DNA from: CAYRGQ01 sp964444885 | GTDB lineage: Bacteria > Bacteroidota > Bacteroidia > Sphingobacteriales > Sphingobacteriaceae | Assembly: GCA_964444885.1 (NCBI GenBank) | Contig: CAYUIZ010000049.1 | Location: 1 to 20,823, forward strand | Direction: 5' to 3' | Length of the DNA stretch: 20,823 nucleotides | In this document: positions 1-9,768 of the stretch, piece after piece | Numbering within the stretch: position 1 is the stretch's first letter | Layout of the letters: each line of letters starts with the position of its first letter | Position numbers and translations under genes: made by a program | The notes under the pieces: generated by a model | Database searches by the model: none | Seen by the model: only the letters and a program-made list of their open reading frames with translations | What the model was told of the DNA's origin: nothing

Positions 1-1613
1 ACCCGCGCATAGCCCAGCAACTTGTCCATGCGTGTCTTTACGTAGGAGAATCCGGCCACATTGGCCGCCCGATTGCCTTCGATCGTGTACAAAAAACCAT
101 CTTTGCAATGGTGTACAAGGCCAATATGCCCTTTCCACGAGCTGGGCGCTTCGCGCCACCAGCAAACGATATCCCCGGGCTTGGGTTGCCGCGCTCCCAA
201 GCCGTCATAGTTCCAACCCTTGCGCCGCAACTGGTTGTAAATATCGCGCGCACCGATGGAATAGGTAAAAGGCATTTCGTGGATATGTCCGTCCACGGCC
301 TGTAAATAACACCAGCTGACGAAGGCCGCGCACCAGGAATTCCCTTCCACACCCCGACCTGGATCCAGGTATTTCTTCACCCATGGCCCGCGGTTATTGC
401 CCCCAACCTCACCGGCTCCCGCTTTCAGCTCATTGATGGCGAATGCCAGTGCTTTCCTTCCCAAACTGCTTGCTCCCGGTTCGAAGGGGGGCAACTCGGC
501 GTAGTCGATGGCACGTCCCGTCACCTTGGGCCGTGGGTTAAACAGGGCCCACCACGTCAGCGCGCCCACCACACCATCTACCGACAAGGGTTGGTGGTGC
601 TTGTCCACGTGATTGCTTTGGAAAGCCTTGACCGCTTTTTCCGTTTGCAAATCAAACGTTCCTGTGATAGATACAGGGTAGTCCAATTCGTCCAAAAGGG
701 CTTGCAACTCGCGTACTAACGGCCCGGCGCCTCCCTTCCGCACAACCGTGGTGTGGGGCTGGGTAGCGGTCGGCGCGGGCAAAACGAGTGCCGCATATTT
801 GTGGTAAGCGGCCTCCAGCTTCGTATCGTAAGCGTTGGCCGCGTATCCGGAGCCGTTGTAGCGGCGGGCAAATCCAGCCCAGTTGCGTGCCTTTAGCAAA
901 GGCACCAAACCGTTAACCTCCAAAAACTTGCCGAAGGCTTCGAGGTGCTTCCCCTCATCGAGCTGCATGGCGGCTACGAATTCGGTCACGTTCCCGTAGC
1001 CGAGCGATTCGTAATGGAAACCCATGATTTGGAATAGCCCCCAAGATGCCGCGCTATAAGCGGCCTCGGCCACCTTGCTGTTGTTTCCGGCAATACCGAT
1101 AGCCTTATTGAGCCGGGCGTGTTCCCCCTTGCCCCCACGATAATGTTGCTTTGTCCAACTCTTGTACAATATGTCTTCGTTGCCTCGGACGTATTGACCG
1201 GGGTCGATGCCTGCCTGCTGAAGCTGCTTCCAAAACACATGGCCCTCAAACAGAATCTTGGGATTGCCGTCTATGTTGAACCCTCGCCCGCTGCTTTCCA
1301 CCTCGTTCACCGCCTTTATCGTCGCTACCGGAAGACCCAAACGCTCCGCCAGGTCTGCGATATCGGACTCCTTCAGAAATTTCTGGTCTATGTTTCCCAT
1401 TCCCGACGGCACGTCGTCGATTAGCCTCGTCCAGGTTTTCGTATAGACGATTCCATCGCTCACCAGATTGCTGCTGTGTTGGTAATCGCGTACGGCGGCT
1501 TCCGTTGCTTCATCGAAGAGTCCGCTCACGACCAAATTATACCCCAATTCATTCAGCAATTCCTGAAGCAACGACACCGCGTCGCCCGTCGCATTTATCT
1601 TAAGCAGTTTCAT
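1..1613 (-). CDS. Multidomain peptidoglycan hydrolase (PG-binding, N-acetylmuramidase, PG-binding, CHAP), 3' end cut by window edge
   Basis: The frame is open from ATG at 1613 to the left edge (537 codons, no stop), so the C-terminus is missing. Domains read from the translation: a PG_binding_1-like repeat at about residues 1-65; an N-acetylmuramidase of the DUF3380 type at about 80-275, with the family motif VESSGRGF (likely catalytic Glu106), then ILFEGHVF and SWGLFQIMGFH; a second PG_binding_1 repeat at about 288-358; and a CHAP/NlpC-like amidase-endopeptidase at about 385-535 with SWCAAFVSWC (Cys428), GHIGLV (His496) and YTIEGN (Glu512/Asn514). By family knowledge the muramidase cuts glycan strands and CHAP cuts peptide stems or cross-bridges. 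There is no signal peptide, so it would remain cytosolic or travel with the particle. It lies 31 bases after the tape-measure gene on the same strand. The role is inferred: effector cargo, baseplate-associated lysozyme, or lysin for particle release. Confidence 0.88.
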   Translation of the reverse strand, partial: MKLLKINATGDAVSLLQELLNELGYNLVVSGLFDEATEAAVRDYQHSSNLVSDGIVYTKTWTRLIDDVPSGMGNIDQKFLKESDIADLAERLGLPVATIKAVNEVESSGRGFNIDGNPKILFEGHVFWKQLQQAGIDPGQYVRGNEDILYKSWTKQHYRGGKGEHARLNKAIGIAGNNSKVAEAAYSAASWGLFQIMGFHYESLGYGNVTEFVAAMQLDEGKHLEAFGKFLEVNGLVPLLKARNWAGFARRYNGSGYAANAYDTKLEAAYHKYAALVLPAPTATQPHTTVVRKGGAGPLVRELQALLDELDYPVSITGTFDLQTEKAVKAFQSNHVDKHHQPLSVDGVVGALTWWALFNPRPKVTGRAIDYAELPPFEPGASSLGRKALAFAINELKAGAGEVGGNNRGPWVKKYLDPGRGVEGNSWCAAFVSWCYLQAVDGHIHEMPFTYSIGARDIYNQLRRKGWNYDGLGARQPKPGDIVCWWREAPSSWKGHIGLVHHCKDGFLYTIEGNRAANVAGFSYVKTRMDKLLGYAR

Positions 1614-1644
1614 CTTGTGTCGAGATTTAGTTTCTCAATAAAAA

Positions 1645-3192
1645 TCAGATCCAGTTTACATGCAGCATGCCACGGCTCCACGGCAATTTGACAAGGCTAA
1701 TGCCCCAGGGCAACTGGTTTAACAGAATATCGAGGGATTTAGCCTCGACATGCAGCGCCCACCCTTCGCCGTTGTGCTCCAGTTTGCCAGACCGGCATAA
1801 GAAGGTTTCGCGCAAGCCATCGATGCTGGTGTTTTTTAGCGCTTGCCAGTGTTCGATGACGGCACCCAGCATGTTATCAGCCTCCCGCTTAGCGTCCGCA
1901 CCGGGCAACTTTGTTACCTCTACAAACTGCTCGGCAGAAAGTCCGCAAAGGATTTTGTTAAGCGGCAGCATCGCCTCGTTTATCGGCTCATCGCCCTGCA
2001 CCATGTACTGCACCAGGAGCACTGCCATGCCTGCGCTTTCCGGCGTTTTGAACACGCCCCGTTCTACCCAACCTAGCGTTTCGAACAGCGGGTTTAGAAA
2101 AGGGTGAACCAATACCACGCCCGCATTTTCCACAAAAATCACGTTGTCCACTCCGGCCGCTCTCATGTTCCGGCCATCCTTCGTAGACGCATTTCGTCTC
2201 TCCGCGTTATTGGGTTCCGTTGAGGGCGCAAGTTTCACGGAGCTTGCCGGGTCGTTTAGGGTAGCCCGCTGGGAATTTTTGTGGCCATCAGCCGTTGCCA
2301 GTTCTTGTTCCCACCGACGGGCAGCTTTTTCGGAATGACGTATGACTGCTTTGGCCAGCGTCTCGATGATACCCGTATTGCGGTACTGTTTCAGGAAAAC
2401 GGTGCCGAGCAAGGAATCAGTTTCTCCGTAGACCGCGCCAATGGCCCGGCATACTTGCCCTAAACGATTGGTGGGTACGTGATGGAGCAGTTGCTGCGCG
2501 TATGCCGATAGCGCAGTCCGTTCACTTCGTCCGTGCTGCTGATGGCCGCCATCGTTTCCAGCGAGGGCGAGGAGCACGGCGCGTTGCAGCCACGCCTCTT
2601 GTCGCCAAGTGGCAGGCAAAACGGCCATAAGTCTCTCCAACACGCTATCCTCCGCGACCTTGCTTACAGCGGCGAGGATCTTTACATGGAACCGTGAGGA
2701 GAAAGAGCCCAGCAGCCGGTCCAAAGCGACGGGTGTCTGCCGTATTGCGTCGAGCAACCGGCGCACGAGCATGTCGTCGGCGGGGAGCACATCTTCAAAC
2801 GCGGCAAGATTACTGACGGGGCGATTCCATGGTAGGTATCCCCGGGTCAGGAAATGGCACCACGCATCGATCGCAGCATGTGCCATGGCCCATCGAGAAC
2901 CGTTCGTCGCCACCGCCTCCTGCGCCAGCACTTCGCTAAGCTGGGATAACGTACGTTCAACCAATTGGTCTTCCCAATTCGCGCTTTCCAGGGTGCCGCA
3001 GTCTACCGCTAGCCGATCAAAGGACAACAGTGCCGCGGACCCTCCATACTGGTCAAACAGCTGCTCCATCTTCGGCAGAATCCGCTCGTTAAACACGTCT
3101 CCAATGCGGTGGGACACACCGCTCGTCTCGATGTCTGAGGGGAGGTCGATTTCGATGCGTTGCGTGCGAATGATATGGTGGTTGCGGTCCAT
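1645..3192 (-). CDS. Contractile injection system tape-measure protein (CIS_TMP, Afp14-like)
   Basis: 515 residues. The N-terminus (about 8-75) has the family pattern of an IRTQRIEIDLPS strand followed by a helix and the LSFDRLAVDCG segment. The C-terminus (about 350-515) is the most typical part: FVENAGVVLVHPFLNPLF, LLVQYMVQGDEP, LNKILCGL, AVIEHWQALKNTSIDGLRE, and the closing LPWGISLVKLPW then HVNW. A hydrophilic, low-complexity linker at about 298-348 separates the two halves. By family knowledge Afp14-type proteins set tube length during assembly; the ruler function here is inferred from homology. The gene sits 26 bases after the 1188-residue gene and precedes the hydrolase gene, so it is probably co-transcribed with both. 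No Shine-Dalgarno sequence is visible upstream of the ATG. Confidence 0.9.
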   Translation of the reverse strand: MDRNHHIIRTQRIEIDLPSDIETSGVSHRIGDVFNERILPKMEQLFDQYGGSAALLSFDRLAVDCGTLESANWEDQLVERTLSQLSEVLAQEAVATNGSRWAMAHAAIDAWCHFLTRGYLPWNRPVSNLAAFEDVLPADDMLVRRLLDAIRQTPVALDRLLGSFSSRFHVKILAAVSKVAEDSVLERLMAVLPATWRQEAWLQRAVLLALAGNDGGHQQHGRSERTALSAYAQQLLHHVPTNRLGQVCRAIGAVYGETDSLLGTVFLKQYRNTGIIETLAKAVIRHSEKAARRWEQELATADGHKNSQRATLNDPASSVKLAPSTEPNNAERRNASTKDGRNMRAAGVDNVIFVENAGVVLVHPFLNPLFETLGWVERGVFKTPESAGMAVLLVQYMVQGDEPINEAMLPLNKILCGLSAEQFVEVTKLPGADAKREADNMLGAVIEHWQALKNTSIDGLRETFLCRSGKLEHNGEGWALHVEAKSLDILLNQLPWGISLVKLPWSRGMLHVNWI

Positions 3193-3218
3193 TTTCGGTA
3201 ATCGGAATTAATGAATCG

Positions 3219-6200
3219 CTAGCCCGCGGGCTGAAGCACCAATACAAATAGGGCCAGCTCTCCGTCCGCATGCACATAACCCGCCACAACCGCGTCCCCA
3301 TTTTTTATGGTGCGCGTTGCTGCGCTCTTAAATAATATTGCTGGATCGATTACGAGGCTTTTCCCGGTAAATTCCACGCCTTTAGGCAACACGACGAACT
3401 TAACCGCCTTGGGGTCTACCGCTAACGGCACTTCCTGCTTGCCTTGCTCACGCGTTATCGGATGACTGGTGGCCACAAGGGTTATTTTCAGCGCGGCTTT
3501 TGCGTCGGGGCAAGGAGGGCTAGCGATGACTAAGGACAAATCCGTACTCACCGGCTTTTGCGCTTGGGTCAGTGCGCGGGTCGTGACCATGCGCTCTTTC
3601 GGTGCCGCCAAGTAGTCCGCGCCCAAATAAGCCGGCAGGTCGAAGTTGAGGATTGCTTTTTCATCGACCGAGACCTCCTCTCCTTTCAGTGCCCAACTGT
3701 ATTTAGCGCCCTGACTAGGGCGGTTTGGCGCAAACGTGACGGACCAGGTTTCGCCTTTAAATACCGCGTCCGAAACACCGAATTCGGCTTCTGCCATAGC
3801 GGCAACGGTGACGGTAGCAGCTGCTACACCCGTACCGACCGTATATTCGACCTTGTGCGTGCCGCTGCCCAGCTTCGCGGGCACAAATTCCAGCTTATTG
3901 GTTTCTTTACCTCCAATGGTCAGTTTGCCGCCCGCCGGCTCAACACGGACCTTGACGGCGGATTTATCGCTTTCGCAAAACCGCGTTTCGCCAAGCGCGA
4001 TCGAGGGCTCTTTCTCAGGCTCAACAGGCACGTCAGGCTCCTCGGGTTCAACGGGGGGCACGGGCTCGACGGGTTTGTCCGGAACGGGCGGTGCCGGATC
4101 TGGGAACACGTACGCAATCGGCGGACAGGCACTATCGACGCGGTAAGGCAGATAGAAGTCGGCAATCACCACGTCATAAGGTAGCACCGAACGCTTGGCC
4201 GCAAGTTCCTTTTCCCTCGCTTGCAATGTCTTGTCAATTCGGGTATAGCTTTCTTCCGCTAACCCCATTTTCTTGAGTGTGTCGCGCAGGGATCGTATTT
4301 CATCGGCCTCGGCCACGCTTTTGGTACGCATGGTGTTAGCGTACAGTTCATCGCCGGCGGTAGCGGTCGCTTGTGTACCCCTGGGCCCTTTGGCGGCATC
4401 TTTTATGGAAACCGATTCGGCGATTACGGCTTTCCGGTACTGATCCTCCAATTGGGTCAGCTCCAGCTTGCGGGACGGTGGGCTGGCCACGGGCAGGCTT
4501 TGGTAGACCAGCACGAACGTACCGCCTTTGGGTACGCCAGCCTTGTGTTCGAGCCCAGGATGCTGCCGGTAATAACGACTAAAATTGACGGCCGTTTCAT
4601 AGCGGACAAGCCGCTTCTCGTACTCTGTCTTCAGGGCAAGCAATTCCTCATTGGTGCAACGAAACAGAACCGTGCCGTAGTTGGTGGCGGCGAAATATTC
4701 CTTCATGGCCGCGTTCTCCTCGCCCGTACCGGCAATTTCCTTGGTAATCAGCCTGACGTTATTCGCGTACTTGTCCCAAAGCGCCGAGTAAACCTCTTCG
4801 TCAAAATCCGCAATACTTGAGTCGATGAGGTATTTAAGAATAGCATCCAGATCATTTAGGAAGTTGACCAAATACTCGGGACGGGGCAGATAAACCTTAA
4901 AGTGGTCCAAAGCGAGGCGGCTGGCGTCTATGATGTTATTCTTGAATCCGGCGCTTACAATCTCGAAAAGACTGGGCTCCTGATCCTCGGCAGCGGTTTC
5001 TTTCAGGGCAAACATCTTGTCGAGGTAGGCCAGCCCTGTTTTTTCGGGAAACACTAGCTTTGCCTTCTGTTGCTGTTGCCCGACCATCATCTCTTTCATA
5101 GTGCCTGCCGTTTTTCCCTTTTCGGCCTGTAGAATCAAGAGACCACGCGAGAGGTTGAGTGCACCCTTTGTGTTTTTAGTGTCGTTTGTGGCAACGTTTG
5201 GCTGCCGTGTATTGGTGGGTCTTAGGGTGGCCACATAACCGATAATATCTCTGATTTTACACAGCATGCCCGCAATTAATACGGCATAGCTCGATTCCAG
5301 GTCTTGCACGACACACCGGATCTCGCGCCCTTGTACGGCGTCGTCAAGCGCCGCTGCATCCAGGGCCAAAACGTCTATCGGCAGGTTATACGTCTGCTGT
5401 TGCCGCTGGATTTCCCGCAGCGCTTCGGTATACCGCATGCCGATGTGGCCTTCGATGCGAAAAGCGTCATAGCGTTCGATATCGTAATGCAGCGGATTAG
5501 CTACGGCGTCCGAAAACCCGGCCTCCACGGAAGCATGATACCCCATGTTGTACCGGAAATTGCCCGACAGCAAGCGGCCAAAATTCCAATACGGCAATAC
5601 GTCGTCGTGCCGGTAGTAAAACGGCAGGCACCGGTAGGCCAGATTCTCTTTGCCCAGGTTAGTCGGTGTCACAACGACCGACCTGCGCTTCCCAATCAGA
5701 CCGTGATCAAAGGCGCGGACCATTTGGCAGATGCGCTGCAGAAGAGTCCTCGCCTCTTGCCGGCCTTCCGCTAATACCGGCGTCGGCTGAAAGACGTGCC
5801 TATGAGGATCGGCGCCCCCAGGGGCGGTGGATTTGCTGGCCTCGCCAAGACAAAGATGCAAGGGCGATGCCCATTCATCGGCGCAACAAACCTCGCGCAC
5901 AGCGCGCACGGCTCCACGAAACTCAATAAACGCTTTCAGCAAGTCGTCGACAAAGTCATAGAAATACTGAATATGATGGAGATTGTCATTGGCAGTCGAA
6001 AATTGTCCGCGCAGCCGGACTAAATTGATGTTCCTGAGTGGATTGGCTCCCGAAAGCCCGAGCATAGTTGCATGCCGGTCCCAGCAATTCGTCAGGTTAG
6101 CCGACAGCTTGGTCAGCGTATCGTCGTCAAGGATACGCTGGAATGCCTCCAAAACAGCGTCTGCCGTCCCCAACTCCTTTGCTGGCACATTGTAACGCTT

Positions 6201-6785
6201 AAGCAGTATCGAATTGAACCCAACCTGTCTGGCCTGTGGAAATAGTTTTTTGGATATCAGCAGGGGTCGAACAGCAAAATCCATCCGGCTGCCTTTATCA
6301 TTGCAGTCGTTGGTGTCACAATTTTTTAAGTTCGTCTGCACGGCTTCCAGGTACAGCACGACGATATAATTCGTTCGGTCGAAGCCAGCCAGCGGGCGTT
6401 TTCCCTCCCGGTCGGCGCCAGCATCGGTCAGCTCGTACACCCCCTTAGCATGATATAGGGACAACCCGGGCCGCTCTCCTTTCCCACAGGACTCCATCAA
6501 ATACAGGTCCTCGGGCAAGTCCGGAAAAGTATAAGGCGCATAATGCGAATACGTCACATCACACTGGCTAAGCAGGTAGCCTTGCGTAGTCAGTCCCGCT
6601 CCTTGACCAATAAATATGCGGTCTGCCTCCGCCGAAATTTCCAGTCCGCAGGCGATACCGTTGCCAATCAGCTTCATCCGGCTTAGGCGCCCCTGTTGCT
6701 CCAGGTAATTAAGCAGGTTGTTCAGGTGACCGTTGGTCAATACTTGGTCAGCTTGGAATACGGGATATGATGCTAAGGGTTCCAT
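3219..6785 (-). CDS. Large eCIS-associated structural protein with Pro-rich hinge and Ig-like C-terminus; candidate fibre or baseplate decoration
   Basis: 1188 residues, in the Afp13 (fibre) slot between the second large baseplate gene and the tape-measure gene; its ATG comes one base after the upstream TGA. I do not recognise a named family. Visible parts: an N-terminal globular region (about 1-300), starting MEPLASYPVFQADQVLTNGH; a further alpha/beta region to about 760; a charged stretch likely to be coiled coil (about 773-865); a conserved-looking ADFYLPYRVDSACPPI segment (about 875-890); a proline/acid-rich hinge (about 895-927, built of PVEPxxP-like units); then beta-rich, probably Ig-like modules (about 930-1090) and a final beta-rich unit to 1188. 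There is no signal peptide. A rigid body plus hinge plus Ig-like end suits an exposed arm, fibre or cage element that contacts target surfaces, but this is inference. It lacks the repeats expected of an adenovirus-type fibre shaft. Confidence 0.72.
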   Translation of the reverse strand: MEPLASYPVFQADQVLTNGHLNNLLNYLEQQGRLSRMKLIGNGIACGLEISAEADRIFIGQGAGLTTQGYLLSQCDVTYSHYAPYTFPDLPEDLYLMESCGKGERPGLSLYHAKGVYELTDAGADREGKRPLAGFDRTNYIVVLYLEAVQTNLKNCDTNDCNDKGSRMDFAVRPLLISKKLFPQARQVGFNSILLKRYNVPAKELGTADAVLEAFQRILDDDTLTKLSANLTNCWDRHATMLGLSGANPLRNINLVRLRGQFSTANDNLHHIQYFYDFVDDLLKAFIEFRGAVRAVREVCCADEWASPLHLCLGEASKSTAPGGADPHRHVFQPTPVLAEGRQEARTLLQRICQMVRAFDHGLIGKRRSVVVTPTNLGKENLAYRCLPFYYRHDDVLPYWNFGRLLSGNFRYNMGYHASVEAGFSDAVANPLHYDIERYDAFRIEGHIGMRYTEALREIQRQQQTYNLPIDVLALDAAALDDAVQGREIRCVVQDLESSYAVLIAGMLCKIRDIIGYVATLRPTNTRQPNVATNDTKNTKGALNLSRGLLILQAEKGKTAGTMKEMMVGQQQQKAKLVFPEKTGLAYLDKMFALKETAAEDQEPSLFEIVSAGFKNNIIDASRLALDHFKVYLPRPEYLVNFLNDLDAILKYLIDSSIADFDEEVYSALWDKYANNVRLITKEIAGTGEENAAMKEYFAATNYGTVLFRCTNEELLALKTEYEKRLVRYETAVNFSRYYRQHPGLEHKAGVPKGGTFVLVYQSLPVASPPSRKLELTQLEDQYRKAVIAESVSIKDAAKGPRGTQATATAGDELYANTMRTKSVAEADEIRSLRDTLKKMGLAEESYTRIDKTLQAREKELAAKRSVLPYDVVIADFYLPYRVDSACPPIAYVFPDPAPPVPDKPVEPVPPVEPEEPDVPVEPEKEPSIALGETRFCESDKSAVKVRVEPAGGKLTIGGKETNKLEFVPAKLGSGTHKVEYTVGTGVAAATVTVAAMAEAEFGVSDAVFKGETWSVTFAPNRPSQGAKYSWALKGEEVSVDEKAILNFDLPAYLGADYLAAPKERMVTTRALTQAQKPVSTDLSLVIASPPCPDAKAALKITLVATSHPITREQGKQEVPLAVDPKAVKFVVLPKGVEFTGKSLVIDPAILFKSAATRTIKNGDAVVAGYVHADGELALFVLVLQPAG

Positions 6786-6786
6786 A

Positions 6787-9768
6787 TCAGTTCGATGTAA
6801 AAGTTCCTAAAACGGTTTTCCCCAAGACGACGACGTTGCTGTCGACGGCGCTGTCCTCACAGTCATGCAGCGATGCCTTGGGATATTTGTTGTTGAGTTT
6901 GGTTAGGATGGCCAGCAGCTCATCGTTTGCCGCTTGCAGTACGGCCGCGTCTTGCTTCGCGCCGGCGTGGTAGGCGGCTAGCGCTTCCAGCCATGCATGG
7001 TACGCTACCTCGAATGCCCGCATCTGCATATTGTCTATCCAACATACTTTGACCATCACGTGCGCGGGTGCTTCCTCACAAATTTTCTGTTCGAAGTAGG
7101 CCCGAAAAGCCATATTGTCAAAATGCCCCGGCCAATAAGGTAATACTACCGACACCTGAAAGGAGTACGGGTCGTCGTTGCATCGGCATTCATCGTCCGT
7201 CAGGCACACCTGCATCAGGTCGAAGGACGTGTCGCGGGGCCGGAGCAGGATGTGTTCGACCAAATGGAAGCCCACCGGGTCACCATCTGGCGCAGCTATT
7301 TCAGCAGCCAGCTCGCTGATTGCTGCGTTCGCCTCCTCTTCCGTTGCGTACGTAGCTACGCTTTCGAGCAACAGCTCACCGTCTGCTTCCAGCCGGATGC
7401 GCTGGTCGGCGTATGAAAAGCTTTCTGGATGGGCACCCATGTCGAGCACCTTGGCGACGTTCGCTTCTGCATCCGTTTTATTCGGTGTAGCCGGACTTTT
7501 GTACTGTGCTCCGGACCGGGCTGTCAAGTCAAAATAATGCTGGCACAACAAATCTTCACCTACTCGTACCTCCTCACACACGATTTCCACGTGCTTGATG
7601 CTGTACAGGTACCGCCGGCTGATATCCTGGATACCGGTCAGAAAACTAGCTCGCTTTTTCAGTCCCGCCACATTTTCCGTATCCCAAATACCCTTCGGAT
7701 CCACAGGCAGGCCGTCCGTCTGGGGCAAATAATTAAATGCCCTGGCGCGGTTTGCGCTGATGTCCGGATAGTGTTTAATTGTGTTGGTTTTCGCCTGGAT
7801 CAGCTCTGCCGATTCGATCCGCTCCTCCGTCCGTGTTTCGTAATTCATCCGATACTGCAACAAGGCATACTCATTGAACGATTCGCCAAAACGGGCGAGG
7901 AGGTGGTCGAGGAAGCGGTTGCGCCGTTCTTCGTAGTCGGCCTGCTTTTCGTATAGATTCTTCCAGCCATTGCTGCCGGCACCCGCCCTGTCCGAGATAA
8001 TCGCGTGCAAGTCGGCCGACAGCACGTCAGACACCCCGTCTATTTGCGCCAGATACTGCGCAAAATAGGTCTGCCCGACATCCTTGACCGACAACAGATC
8101 GGGCGCATGGGTTAGTTGAGCGAAGAAATCGGCCAATATCTGTTCGAAAAAGAGCAAGTAGCCACGCAGCTGCCGTTGTTGGGCGCGTCTGGCATCGCTG
8201 GCATGCGCGGGCAGTCCGAACCTACCGACCCCATAGGTCATGGGCAGATCATACTGCACGGGCCAATAGCTCATGGTATCACGAGCGGCCTCCTGAGGCA
8301 CGGGCAGGTCATCTTGGGTGAAGCCCAGCTTCTCCTGCGCCCGTGCAATCCGCAAGAGTCGGATCGAGTCGTTGAGCTCGTCATAACGTGCCAATAAGGG
8401 AATACCGTTTTTGAAGAACACCACCTTAGACGCATGTTGGGCGATGACAGGCTTGTGCCCGGCACTGACCTGCATATTCCAGCGGATACCCGTTGAGCCG
8501 GCCGTCGGTTTGCCTTGCTTGCCGTATTTGGTCATCACAAAATTGCGGACACCCAACACGCCGGGTATATCCATCAAAAGATTGATGATATCCGAACTGC
8601 GAACAGTTTCGCGGAGCTTAGCGGCTGCTAGCTCGGCCGTGTTGACAAAACCATGTGAAAGTACGACTCCGTCGAAGATCTCATCCACCGGAACACCCTG
8701 ATCCAGCATCTCGCGCAACGAATAAAAACGTACGGGCGGGTTGAGGTAATTCTCAATCTCGAAGAACACCGCCGCCTGCACTTGCTCGATATCCGAGTCT
8801 GGCGTGACATCCACATCGAAACAAAAGGCAATATCCTCCGAATCGATCTGTCTGATGGACAGAAAATCCTCACATAAATTACGGCAACTCTGCAGCCGCC
8901 GTTCGGCTTCCTGCAAAATAGATTTTGCTTTATTGAGCTTCGCCCGGTATCGCGTTGCTAGTTGCCCGGCGTAGCCACCTTTAGCCAGCATGTCCGCGAT
9001 ATGCGCGTCCGTAATCCGGCCTACGGCAGGATGCTTCGGTATGGTGACCTGAAAGGGGACTTCGGCGGTTCCCCCCCCTACTGCCAATTGGAGCGTGTAT
9101 CGGCTACCATCCGCAGCTTCTTCCACGATGACCGTTGCCGAAACGAGTTCCTCCGAAAGCCAGTGATGCTCAGTTTCGTGCAGGCTGGGCAATTCGATCT
9201 TGAGCAAAAATTCCTCGGGGAAGACCTCGTCCATGGCCGAGAATTTGAATTTCGGGTTGCCGATCAGGATATCGCCATTGTTTAGATCCCCGTATTCGGG
9301 GTGATTTTCCAGATCGAGCCAGGCTTCGTACAGCCCGCCGACACTAATCGCGTGCTCAGTAGTCTCGTATTGTAACGCATCCGTTTCCCTATTCGCATAA
9401 AAAGGTGTCTCTTGCAGGGTGCTTTTTTGTATCCACGCATTATTGACTCCCGTAATGTCGAGCAACAGCCGCCGATAATCGCTGATCGTCACGGGGTTGA
9501 CAGTCAATATCTCTTTTGCCGTATACAGGGCTTGACCTTGTTTTCCGGCCAAGAGGCTCTTCATATCAAATTGCGTGCGGTACCCCAATTCGGTAATGGC
9601 ATAGCACAACGCCTCCAACAGCGTGATGCCCGGATCGTGCGTATTGTAATCCGTCCATAGGTCATGCGCCAAATCCTCAATATGCTGAAGCCCTTCGCGC
9701 CGCAACAGCTCGAAGTCCATTGCAGGCATGCGTTTGCGCGCTTTCGCTATCTGATATTGCGTTGTCAT
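6787..9768 (-). CDS. eCIS baseplate wedge protein (Afp12-like)
   Basis: 993 residues. The N-terminus contains the motif DPGITLLEALCYAITELGYR (residues 45-64), characteristic of large baseplate proteins in Bacteroidota eCIS and related to the gp6/J-type wedge. The C-terminal third keeps GFHLVEHILLRP (from about 833), VVLPYWPG and an EAPAHVMVKVCWI segment, followed by a helical tail to about 960. In the family this protein pairs with the Afp11-type protein to form the wedges that surround the VgrG hub and carry the sheath-contraction signal. Its ATG overlaps the TGA of the upstream baseplate gene (ATGA at 9768-9765), which fits coupled translation of two partners made in set ratio. It is intact; no frameshift is seen. 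Confidence 0.88.
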   Translation of the reverse strand: MTTQYQIAKARKRMPAMDFELLRREGLQHIEDLAHDLWTDYNTHDPGITLLEALCYAITELGYRTQFDMKSLLAGKQGQALYTAKEILTVNPVTISDYRRLLLDITGVNNAWIQKSTLQETPFYANRETDALQYETTEHAISVGGLYEAWLDLENHPEYGDLNNGDILIGNPKFKFSAMDEVFPEEFLLKIELPSLHETEHHWLSEELVSATVIVEEAADGSRYTLQLAVGGGTAEVPFQVTIPKHPAVGRITDAHIADMLAKGGYAGQLATRYRAKLNKAKSILQEAERRLQSCRNLCEDFLSIRQIDSEDIAFCFDVDVTPDSDIEQVQAAVFFEIENYLNPPVRFYSLREMLDQGVPVDEIFDGVVLSHGFVNTAELAAAKLRETVRSSDIINLLMDIPGVLGVRNFVMTKYGKQGKPTAGSTGIRWNMQVSAGHKPVIAQHASKVVFFKNGIPLLARYDELNDSIRLLRIARAQEKLGFTQDDLPVPQEAARDTMSYWPVQYDLPMTYGVGRFGLPAHASDARRAQQRQLRGYLLFFEQILADFFAQLTHAPDLLSVKDVGQTYFAQYLAQIDGVSDVLSADLHAIISDRAGAGSNGWKNLYEKQADYEERRNRFLDHLLARFGESFNEYALLQYRMNYETRTEERIESAELIQAKTNTIKHYPDISANRARAFNYLPQTDGLPVDPKGIWDTENVAGLKKRASFLTGIQDISRRYLYSIKHVEIVCEEVRVGEDLLCQHYFDLTARSGAQYKSPATPNKTDAEANVAKVLDMGAHPESFSYADQRIRLEADGELLLESVATYATEEEANAAISELAAEIAAPDGDPVGFHLVEHILLRPRDTSFDLMQVCLTDDECRCNDDPYSFQVSVVLPYWPGHFDNMAFRAYFEQKICEEAPAHVMVKVCWIDNMQMRAFEVAYHAWLEALAAYHAGAKQDAAVLQAANDELLAILTKLNNKYPKASLHDCEDSAVDSNVVVLGKTVLGTFTSN

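Noticed and set aside
2609..3211. 200-codon open frame on the plus strand
   Set aside because: It lies antisense to the well-supported tape-measure gene, and its translation is Ser/Arg-rich with no recognisable pattern.
3558..4184. 208-codon open frame on the plus strand
   Set aside because: It is antisense to the Pro-rich hinge and Ig-like part of the 1188-residue protein; its composition looks like the reverse of that repeat-like sequence.
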